Source: Halicephalobus mephisto
Lineage: Eukaryota; Nematoda; Chromadorea; Rhabditida; Panagrolaimidae
Direction of reading: 5' to 3'
DNA length: 64,000 nucleotides
NCBI GenBank assembly: GCA_009193035.1
Contig: SWDT01000039.1
Span: 62,001-126,000 of the forward strand
Of the stretch, positions 56,267-64,000 are shown piece by piece. The notes under the pieces were generated by a model that was not told the DNA's origin, did not search any database, and worked only from the letters and a program-made list of their open reading frames with translations. How positions within the stretch are numbered: the stretch's first letter is position 1; every line of letters begins with the position of its first letter. The translations under genes were made by a program, and so were the position numbers.

Positions 56267-59200
56267 TCAGACTTGGGCTTCTTGTCTTCTTTGTTGTTGC
56301 GAATAAGGCATAAACGGACGATTTTCCTGGAAGGACTGAAACGATTCATTAAAAATTTTACGACTCTTATCAGTCTCAAATTACCTCGCTGTTCTGCGTC
56401 GAAACTTCTTCTGGGATCGTAGCCTGTGGCTGTCTTCTGATTATTGCAGGTCTTTCGTAGCTTTTCTCACTGTTATCCAGAAGCGGAGTATTTCCATTTG
56501 TAACCGCATTAGGTCTGTAGCCTCCACTGTAAGCCGAGGGTTGACGATTCTGAGGAAATTGTTGGGCTTGTCTGTTTCTCCTATCTCCGCAGATTTTCAG
56601 ACAAACTAATAGCAGAATAATAATCAAAGCAAGGATAAACAAACAGGCCAGAACAATCGTCCAAGTTTTGAAGGCATGTGAAACTCCCTGAAAAAATCAA
56701 AAATTATAAAATTTAAAACTAGAAAAAACTTAAAATTACTTCAAAGTCAAAAATTACAAAAATTTAAAATTATTTCAAAAATTACAAAAATTTAAAATTA
56801 TTTCAAAAAATCAAAAATCGCAGAAATTTAAAATCATATATTATAAATCATATATTATAAAGAGCGGAAATGGGCGTTGTTATGAAATTGTCTCGACGCG
56901 AATATCAGGGATCTCATGAGAACTACAGTAACTTGCGCATTGATTTTAATTTTTCGCAATATTTGTTTCGTAATTTATGTGCGGGTAATTTCGTAATTGG
57001 TGCTGTGCGAATGTAGGTTTTTATTTATTTTCGCGCATCTGTTATTGTGTTAAAGTACTGATAGATGATGAAGCAGTAGTTGGTACCTCTGTTATTCCTA
57101 TGCGAAGAGATCGTCCACGAAATGATTCCATTGCGGATAGGCAAAATTACTACCGGCGCTCGGATGATAGCAACGCTTACAATGCTTTCAAGATCAATGC
57201 ATTAGACGAAGAAGATATGATTGCCTTTCGGAACCAGAAAGAGCAGACTACCTCCTGCAGAGACAAATATGTAGGTAAGTTTATATATTATTAAAGTAAA
57301 TAATATTAAAATCCTTTCAGAAATATACGAAACCGAAAGTAGCTATTTTTGATGATGACTTTATTCCTTCAATGTGGAATTCGTTGGATGCTACGGATAT
57401 CGAATGTATCTGTTATCATACACGTCACTTCCACTTTGGACAAGAAAAACCTCAACTGAGGTTTGATCAAGTCAATCTTGATATATTTACTTGCCCTCAA
57501 ACTAATGATATTTCTTGAAGATGATCATGTCTATGCAGGGAATTTCAAAAAGAATATTAGAAGATACGACAATGCTTTTGCCATGACATCTCTGCCGGCG
57601 AAATTAGACTTCAAGAAGTTATAGTCTATTTTTAAAATTCATGGCCAAATCTACTATATGCTGATGACAGTTGAATGATGATATTTTCCCGAAGTATCTT
57701 CAGCTCTACTTCTTAAACTCAAATGAAGCTGATCGTGAGCGATTAGGTCATCTAAGCAATGATACTTTCTTACTTTGTGTTATAACTACTTTGGCGCATT
57801 TGCTGAATGAGGATGATGTCTATGCTAAATCATTTAAAATGATGAAAGACATTATAGAAAGAAATCTCGGGCTAGACGCCAGAATAGGCTATCTTCTGTT
57901 TTATTAAAGCAAGCTGGATAGAAATTAATAAGTTCTCGAACAATCTTCCTGAGGACACGAAAACTTGAAAGTATGGATAAAACTGAACGTAATGATCAAA
58001 TTGATAATGATCTTACTATTAAATTTCTTAACAGCTTGATACCTGCAAGATATTCATCATATGACCTGCATCTCAAAAAAGGAGCTACAGAGAAGCTTCG
58101 TGATTTACATGTTAATAAGCCCTGTACAATGGTACCAGGCTAACTATACAATATATGGTAAAATATATTTTAGGATGTAAAGTCGCAGTTGGTAATAATA
58201 AAGATCAGTGCATATTGATCTTGCGCATCGCCTTTTCCGTAGGAGAAGACAATTCATTATTTTGTTTAAAGCATAGGTAATTCCCAACAAGATTAGCTTT
58301 CACTATTGTTATTAACAGAAGTGAAGGCCAAACTTTTCGTAGAATAGGTTTATATCTACTTATTCCAATCTTCTCCCACAACCAACTATATGTGGCTTGC
58401 CCTAGAATACGTAGTAGAGAAGATTTAAAAATTTGAGTCCCAAAAGGGGAAATGCTAATAATGTAGTTTATAAAGAATTATTGTAGATTTTAATATATAT
58501 ATATTGTGTTACTACTTTTAAGGTTTTAAAATATGAATAGATGTATATAATTTTTAAACGAATTAAAAATATTAAAAACAATCAAAACGGCAGCTTCTAA
58601 GAGCAAAGAGCCCGCCTTCGGCGGGCTGCTTCGCTTGTTATTTCAAAAAATCGAAAATCGCAGAAATTTAAAATTATAAAAAATAAAAGTAAAACAACTT
58701 ACAACAGCGGCGTTGGAGTAGTAAATGTTGGCCAGGAGTTGTTCTGGCTTCTGTAGTCGCAGAAGGTGCAATTCTGGACTCGAGTCATGGAGGAATCATA
58801 GCTACAAATTTTCTTGTCTCCGGTTACTGTAGAAGTACAGATAACGTTGTTTCCAGTGGTGTTGAAACATTGATTCAATTCACAGTAATCTCCCATATAT
58901 CCGTTGTTACATTGGACGTAGTACGATATCTGCAAAGATGTGCTTAGTCGTTGGCCGACGAGACTCGTGGGGACGGGGCTCGGGGTTGGTGGCCAAAGTC
59001 GGCTGGACCTTCAGGAGATTCAGCACGAAGGTATCCACATGGGACACCGGAGTGTTGAAAATGTACTTCGATCCGTTGGTATATCCATCACTGAAGGTCA
59101 ACGAATGCACAAATATGTCCACAGAAATAGGTTTCGTCGTAAGACCGAAGAGTTGAGCAGTGGTCCAATCTCCCGTAACCAATTGTCCCGTACTAGCACT

Positions 59201-61228
59201 AACGGAGTAAAAGTTGGTCGAATTGTACACAACAGATCCATCAATAGAAGCAATAACCACCGTAAACGCAAAGGAACAAGATGACGCTGGATTACAGTAA
59301 CTCCCATCAGGACTGATCTGCCACCGGGCGTTCTGGTAACTGTCGATCTTGAAGTAGAAATTGGTCGGATAAGATCCATTCTGAAAATCAAATTATAAAA
59401 ATTGAAAAATAGTCCCGGAAAGAATTTCCAAAAATTTCCAGAAACAAAACTGGTTTAAAATTTTGGATTTAAGTAATGGCAATTTCGTAATTAATAAAAT
59501 AAAAATCATATATCAACTTTCTATAAAACAGTCTGGGAAAGAAGTTTTAGAAATTAAAGTGGCCTGAAATTTCGATTTCACATGATGCTTATTTCGCAAT
59601 CTTACACAACTTCTTAATCAATAACATATTATAAAAATCATATATCAACTTTCCATAAAACAGTCTCGGAAGAAGTTCTAGGAAATCTTAGAAATTAAAA
59701 TAATCCAAAAGTTCGATTTTGTGGGATGCTTATTTCGCAACTAATTTTCCGGATCTCTATATCCTCTAAATAGCTCTGTCAACTTCTGAATTACGATGTA
59801 TACAGTACATAATCCTCTATCTACTCTTTGAGGCTAATTTTGATATATGAAACTCTTAAGACAAATTCTGAAAACCACATCTAACCCCGATGTACCCTAT
59901 CCGAAAGTTGATCCCTTGTTTGATTTCAAAATATTAATTTTGCGTGGGCATTTGAGAATCGAAGAACTAAAAGCGGAAAGTTATGACTCAAATATACAAT
60001 GTTTTCTGTGTACCGTGAATCACCAAAATTTATCTTAGTTTTTGTCCAAAACTTTCCAAGAGTCCTTCATTGTCAATTCATAAATATGAGTCAAAAGGAA
60101 TAATATGATTGTAAAAGATGGAAAAAAGAACTTTACGAAATTACCTAAGTGTAAATTTTTAGGGTTTTTGGGAATTTTAGGATTTAGGTAAAAGGAGAGA
60201 GGAGACAGTGCGAGTCGAGTTTTGTGAAGTTGCCAGATTTTCCACTTACTACTAGTCCTCTCTCTCTCTTTGCGCGGGAATTCAAAAATCTCGAAAAATT
60301 ATGAAAATAAAAATAAAAATAAAATACAATAAAATTGTCTCGACATGAATTTCTAAAATTAAAGAGAGGACAAAGCGAGTCGAGTTTTGTAGAGTTACCA
60401 AATTTGCCGTATTTGCCCATTTTGCATACTTCTCGTGCTTTGCGCGCGAATTTGAAAATTCCAAAAAAATATTACTTTTTTTAAATTTTTTTCGATTTTT
60501 TGCATAATTTTAAAAACTTACAATTGCTAATTGACTTTGAGTATCACGAACTGGATTCGATAAAAGTCCTGGTTGCCCTCCGGCACTGGAGAATCGACTC
60601 TGCGAACTTTGAACACTTTGCCCAAATAACGGTTGTTGCTGTTGTTGAAGATATCCTTGTTGAGACCCTGCGTTGGGGTTGTTTCCGAATGAATTTTGAG
60701 CTTGATATCTTAAAAAATAAAAATTAATTTAAAAAAACAAAAAAATAATAATTTTAAAAAATCTTCTAAAAAATTAAAATATTTAAAAAAAACTAAAAAA
60801 AAATGAAATATTTTTAAAAAACTTTAAAAATAATAGAAAATTTTAAAAAAACTAAACATTTTTAATTTTTTCTAAAATTATTTAATTTTTTTTCAAAATA
60901 ATAGAAAATAAAAAAAAAAACAAAAATATTTTTAAAAAAAAACTAAAAATTTAATTTTTTTTTCAAAATAATAGAAAATAAAAAAACAAAAATATTTTTA
61001 AAAAAAAACTAAAAATTTAATTTTTTTTTCAAAATAATAGAAAATAAAAAAATTAAACCTTTGTTGTGACATTTGTCGTTGTTGTAAATTTTGGTTTTGA
61101 TTCTGGTAGTTGTTACTGTAACTTTGTTGTTGTTGAGGTTGACCAAATTGTCTGGCTGCATTGTAATATTGAGCACCCGCAAGACCCAAAATTGAAAAAA
61201 TAACGAAAAACGAACCCCGATGGGTCAT
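56267..61228 (-). CDS. Secreted Gln-rich, EGF-like protein with possible transmembrane tail
   Basis: Exons 61228-61059, 60708-60522, 59380-59009 and 58929-58703 join in frame: signal peptide (FFVIFSILGLAGAQ), a Gln/Asn-rich stretch of about 100 residues, an extracellular region (FYFKIDSYQNARWQISPDGS ... NSTNFYS) with several N-glycosylation sites, then CNNGYMGDYCELNQC (EGF-like) and further Cys. Downstream exons 56687-56385 and 56335-56267 encode a transmembrane helix (FILALIIILLLVCLKICG) and a cytosolic tail ending PYSQQQRRQEAQV. The two halves would make a type I receptor-like protein, but exon 4 ends in phase 2 and the TM exon starts in phase 0, and the intron between carries a Helitron. 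A stop (TAA) overlaps the donor, so a truncated secreted form is possible. The 75-bp intron at 59008-58930 is GC-rich with a weak donor. No named family recognised. Confidence 0.62.
57100..58490 (+). pseudogene. Helitron Rep-helicase pseudogene fragments
   Basis: In shifting frames the translation gives pieces of the standard Helitron protein. N-terminal Helitron_like_N: IECICYHTRHFHFGQEKPQL (about 57400), then KNIRRYDNAFAMTSLPAKLD and IFKIHGQIYYM (57550-57665), and LNEDDVYAKSFKMMKDIIE (about 57800). After an internal deletion, the C-terminal PIF1-like helicase end: FLNSLIPARYSSYDLHLKKG (about 58025), RLAFTIVINRSEGQTFRRIG with LYLLIPIFSHNQLYVACPRI after it (58290-58420), and NNVVYKELL with a stop (about 58460-58486). 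Stops and frameshifts separate the pieces. The first frame (57100-57294) may be the element's N-terminal exon. Confidence 0.85.
58609..58627 (+). other. Helitron 3' terminal hairpin
   Basis: AGCCCGCC and GGCGGGCT form an 8-bp perfect stem with a TTC loop. It ends 10 bases before the element's 3' end. It looks like a bacterial intrinsic terminator but is not followed by a T tract, and its position fits the Helitron 3' structure used to stop strand transfer. Confidence 0.88.
59425..60060. other. Intron 2 of the EGF-like gene, left part
   Basis: Two diverged direct copies of a ~140-bp segment (about 59440-59580 and 59600-59740) share AAAATCATATATCAACTTTC and ATAAAACAGTCTnGGAAnGA. A very similar pair is present at 52330-52620 in the ZnT1-like gene intron (CATATATCAACTTTTCCCAA), so the unit is dispersed. 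The open frame at 59847-60038 has no recognisable product. Confidence 0.55.
60170..60440. repeat. Member of a short dispersed family with GACTCGCACTGTCTCC core
   Basis: Contains GGTAAAAGGAGAGAGGAGAC, AGTGCGAGTCGAGTTTTGTG and TTGCGCGGGAATTC. Opposite-orientation copies lie at 48725-48980 (CTCGACTCGCGCTGTCTCCT), and weaker ones at about 4985-5075, 9745-9865 and 19020-19275. All share an oriented GCGCGGGAATTC end, a GnCAAnTTTGCCAnATTT-like middle and TTTTACCTAAATTT. No ORF. Confidence 0.7.
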
Positions 61229-62130
61229 GGTTCAGATATCCAGAGACCCGAAGGATCCGGCTTATTAATCGACTATTCACGTCCGAAACAGCGAATTACT
61301 GTAAAATAAAATAAAATCGAACATTTTTGAAAATTTTTCTCGACACGAATTTTTGAAAGTTTTTGGTTTCAGAAGTGGATTCTGGAAGTTCTTAGAGGAC
61401 CCCAGAAGCTTCAGTAAGATTCTAGAAAATCCCGAAAATTTCTACTGGATTTTTGAAAATTCTAAAAATTTCGATGAAATTCTACAAAGCTCCAGAAACT
61501 CCAAAAATTCCAAATATTTCAATTCTAAAAATTATAAAAATTGTAAAAAATTATAAAAATTATAAAAATTAAAAAATTATAAGCAATTGTAAAAATTTCC
61601 ATTGGATTCTGAGGAGATTCTAAAAAATTACAGAATTTTCTATAAAATTTTCGAATATTTCAGAATTTTCAAAGTTTTCAGAATTATTTAAAATTCTAAA
61701 AAATTCCAAAGTTTTATAAAATTCAAAAATTCCAAAATCTTTGAAATTTTTAGAATTACTTTAATTTTTAAAAAATTCCAGTTTTATAAAATTAAAAAAT
61801 TCCAAAATCTTTGAAGTTTTCAGAATTACTTTAATTTTTAAAAAATTCCAGTTTTATAAAATTTAAAAAATTCCAAAATCTTTGAAGTTTTCAGAATTAT
61901 TTAAAATTCTAAAAAATTCCAGTTTTATAGAATTAAAAAATTCCAAAAAATTAAAGCAATTCCAATTTTGGTAAAATAAGGTTGATTCACATCGATTTCG
62001 GAACACGACGCTGTAAACAAGGAAAAGGAAAAACGGTGATAGGGCCTGACTAGCGCCTTATCAAGCCCTCCTTGGCCAATTTCAGCCAGATCATTTCAAC
62101 GAAGATTTTGTTTGTACACTTTCCCATTAT
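61229..62130. other. Intergenic, degenerate repeats
   Basis: From 61350 to 61960 the sequence consists of degenerate units such as AAAAATTCCAGTTTTATAAA and CCAAAATCTTTGAAGTTTTC. No gene was seen. The first 100 bp upstream of the ATG at 61228 are the likely promoter of the EGF-like gene. Confidence 0.5.
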
Positions 62131-62175
62131 ATGATTCTAAAATATATCGGTCACCTATCTGGCACGAAAGAAAAT

Positions 62176-62574
62176 TTAAACACACATGTTTGGCCAGTCA
62201 AGAACTATCGCATGCCGACATGTCAGTTCAACTGTAAAGCCTCTTTTGAACGAGACAAAACTGACTCGAATGATGACCAATCGGAGAAAGCCCCACACAC
62301 CCCTATTTCTCGTAATGTCAAGAAATGCATTTTCCATGGTTATTTTCCTTTTGCCCTTAAAGTCGCTGATTTTTCGAGCGCAATGCAAACAATATCTAAG
62401 CATCCTTTTCGGTCTAATATTTTCAAAGGTACAATTGGTTTCTATTTGTTCCTCTGTTTCAATCAAAGAATCATAATCGATTTCCTTGTTTTTATCGTCA
62501 TATCCGAAAACAAGTAAAGTTATAAACAGAGTCCTGTGGTTCTTCCCACAACAGTTGACAAAGTTCGAAATCAA
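62176..62574 (-). CDS. Uncertain 132-codon open frame in a higher-complexity island
   Basis: Between 61980 and 62560 base composition is balanced. The minus-strand frame reads FGYDDKNKEIDYDSLIETEE, then CLHCARKISDFKGKRKITME and VELTCRHAIVLDWPNMCV, which looks protein-like (acidic part, CxxC, basic part). The plus strand is also open over the same stretch (62131-62517). No family is recognised, no convincing start context or splice sites were found, and it borders a repeat array, so a transposon-derived fragment is equally possible. Confidence 0.3.
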   Translation of the reverse strand: MISNFVNCCGKNHRTLFITLLVFGYDDKNKEIDYDSLIETEEQIETNCTFENIRPKRMLRYCLHCARKISDFKGKRKITMENAFLDITRNRGVWGFLRLVIIRVSFVSFKRGFTVELTCRHAIVLDWPNMCV

Positions 62575-63165
62575 AGTTGATCGTTAAAGTTCGAATTTAA
62601 AGTTGACCGAGTTCGAAGCCAAAGTTGACAGAGTTCGGAATCAAAGTTGACAGAGTTCGAAATCAAAGTTGATCGTTAAAGTTTGAAGTCAAAGTTGACA
62701 AATGTTGAAATCGAAGTTGACAATTGAAGTTCGATATCAAGGTTGATAATTAAATTCTAAAATCGAAGTTGATAGTCAAAGTTCGGCATCAAAGTTTATA
62801 ATCAGATGTTGAGGCCGAAATTAGTCATCAAAACTTAATTTTAAAGTTAATAAAATTTGATTTCAAAGTTGACAATTAAATTCTGAGATCGAAGTTTATT
62901 ATTAAAATTTGAGGTCGAAATTAGTCATAAAAATTCGATTTTAAAATTGACAAAATTCGACTTCAAAGTTGGTCATAAAAATTCGATTTTAAAATTAACA
63001 AAATTTGACTTCAAAGTTGGTCATAAAAATCCAATGTCAAAATTTAACATCAAAGTTGACAATCAGATTCTGAAGTTGAAGTTGACAAAATTCGACTTCA
63101 ATGTTGACCTTCAAAATCCAATGTCGAAGTTTGATGTCAAAATTTGGACTTTTCGTGCTGAGACA
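62565..63165. repeat. Degenerate minisatellite of GTTCGAAATCAAAGTTGAC units
   Basis: About 25 degenerate copies of an 18-26 bp unit, GTTCGAAATCAAAGTTGAC, with more regular copies at the left. At the right end it runs into TTTGGACTTTTCGTGCTGAG, a fragment of the 21960-22430 dispersed repeat. Confidence 0.85.
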
Positions 63166-63373
63166 ACATTCGTAAATTTTATATTTCGAAATTATTTAAA
63201 TTAATAATTACAATTTTATTCGAATTTTTGGATTAAAACATAATCTCGTGTTTTAGTGTGAAAAGTCCAAATTTCGACTTTGATCTCTGATGGTCAATTT
63301 TGATAAAATGGAGTTCAGAAATTAAATCGATTTTTTTCTTCTTAGTCATCGGAGAACTTTGGAGGAAATTTTT

Positions 63374-63926
63374 TCAAACATCGTCTTCTTGGCCGGTCAC
63401 GTAATTCCATTCATCGGAGGATGCTGAAGGCTGTCGGTATCTGGAGACGTTCCGAGGATGATAGGGGGCTGTCCTGGGGAAGGTGGTCTGGACCAGATGG
63501 GGGCTTCTGGAGCCCTGGTTCCTCGAGGGTGAGGATCTTCTAGAATCGTAGTTCTGTGGCGATGGAAGATTTCTGATTTCGTGATTTTTTGGAAGAGTTC
63601 TAGAATTGTAGTTCTGTGGCGATGGAAGATTTCTGATTTCGTGATTTTTTGGAAGAGTTCTAGAATCGTAGTTCCTCAAAGATGGAGGAGTTCTTGTTTC
63701 GTAATCCTGAAATCTTGATAAATCACAGTTTTTTGCACAATATCTTGCCTCATAGCTATCAAGAATATTTCTTGAATCATAATTTTCTGGGATTGGAGGA
63801 CTTCTTGAGTCATAATTCTGCGGAGGTGGTCGACGAGGTGACTCAACCATCTGGGTTTGGATAGGATGTGATACTCTTTGTTTTGCCGCCAGATTTTCCT
63901 CTTTTCGTTCCATAGCACCAACTTGA
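63374..63926 (-). CDS. Last exon of a gene extending past the window: Pro/Arg/Ser-rich repeat protein
   Basis: The exon starts after TTTTAG at 63927 (first bases T|CAA GTT GGT) and ends with TGA at 63374, giving about 183 residues. It is low-complexity and strongly charged: recurring NYDSR motifs, with a 20-residue unit (NYNSRTLPKNHEIRNLPSPQ) present in two nearly identical copies and partial copies on both sides. It ends SSDEWNYVTGQEDDV, which could serve as a PDZ-binding-like acidic C-terminus. No domain is recognised; a disordered scaffold or cytosolic tail is likely. Upstream exons lie beyond 64000. An internal ATG at 63913 could be an alternative start but sits inside the exon. Confidence 0.65.
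63537..63668. repeat. 60-bp coding tandem repeat
   Basis: Two adjacent 60-bp units (TCTAGAATnGTAGTTCTGTG, GCGATGGAAGATTTCTGATT, TCGTGATTTTTTGGAAGAGT) are identical but for one base. In the minus-strand frame each is a 20-residue unit. Near-identity means a very recent duplication, or a collapsed or expanded assembly. Confidence 0.9.
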
Positions 63927-64000
63927 CTAAAATTAAAAAATCAACATTTAAAAAAATAATTAAAATCCAAAAAATATCTAAAATTAAAAAAATAAATTAA

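Larger units (their letters stand above)
56834..58637 (+). mobile_element. Helitron, decayed and internally deleted, 1804 bp
   Basis: The element starts TC at 56834 after host A and ends CTTG at 58637 before host T, the A^T insertion rule of Helitrons. Removing it restores an uninterrupted tandem repeat of the host intron (unit TTTAAAATTATTTCAAAAAA), which fixes both ends. An 8-bp GC-rich hairpin lies 10 bases before the 3' end, as in canonical Helitrons. The 3' tetramer CTTG departs from the usual CTRR. Inside, on the same strand, are fragments of a Rep/helicase protein. The central HUH nuclease and most of the helicase are missing, so the copy is non-autonomous. Confidence 0.9.

Noticed and set aside
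58609..58637. Bacterial rho-independent terminator or bacterial contamination
   Set aside because: The GC hairpin lacks a following T tract, sits 10 bases from the end of a Helitron and is flanked by nematode intron sequence.
58907..59391. Overlapping frames around the EGF-like exon on both strands
   Set aside because: They are shadows; the minus-strand frames 59380-59009 and 58929-58703 join through a 75-bp intron and carry the cysteine pattern.

Overview
The window is almost certainly nuclear DNA of a free-living or parasitic nematode. It is very AT-rich, genes are split into many short exons with GTAAG-type donors and TTTTCAG acceptors, several introns are only 41-47 bp, start codons often lie a few bases after an acceptor-like TTTCAG (as expected for spliced-leader trans-splicing), and the gene set is nematode-like (ZYG-11/ZER-1 family, DHP dihydropyrimidinase, CDF/ZnT1 transporter, SNF-type SLC6 transporter, a small PAN-domain secreted protein). 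The species cannot be named from the sequence.

Layout. 1-3141: repeat-rich DNA with a broken LINE on the minus strand. 3142-6364 (+): KIAA0930/DUF2045 homologue, five exons. 6866-11132 (-): ZYG11/ZER1-family CUL2 substrate receptor with an Asp-rich tail. 11942-16567 (-): TMEM245 homologue, nine exons. 17842-19383 (-): small secreted PAN/apple protein. 19561-20601 (+): possible 92-residue gene, divergent from it. 23616-25532 (+): VWA-alpha-kinase (vwkA type). 26893-29380 (-): dihydropyrimidinase. 31424-36333 (+): membrane-anchored protein with a 2-oxoglutarate/Fe(II) oxygenase-like HxD...H pattern. 36334-41592: 5.2 kb of low-complexity DNA. 41593-49481 (+): SLC6 transporter, ten exons. 50689-53072 (-): ZnT1-like zinc exporter. 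53642-55105 (-): mitochondrial ICT1/MRPL58 peptidyl-tRNA hydrolase. 56267-61228 (-): secreted/transmembrane EGF-like protein whose intron carries a 1.8 kb decayed Helitron. 63374-63926 (-): last exon of a gene that continues past the right edge.

The exons of the recognised genes were joined by hand. Reading frame is preserved across every junction except one: the Helitron-bearing intron of the EGF gene, where the phases on the two sides do not match. Functions are mostly housekeeping and unrelated to each other, and I see no operon-like pairing that I could defend.

The accessory content is the most distinctive part. At least five TIR elements are flanked by TA dinucleotides (mariner/Tc1-type MITEs), one nested inside another. 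Two further short TIR elements flank the main dihydropyrimidinase exon. One 91-bp TIR element sits inside one arm of a 0.55-kb inverted repeat pair whose other arm lacks it. Two tRNA-like sequences lie in or next to the SLC6 gene. Nearly every long intron contains its own private tandem repeat; one array appears to copy the gene's own splice-acceptor/exon start.
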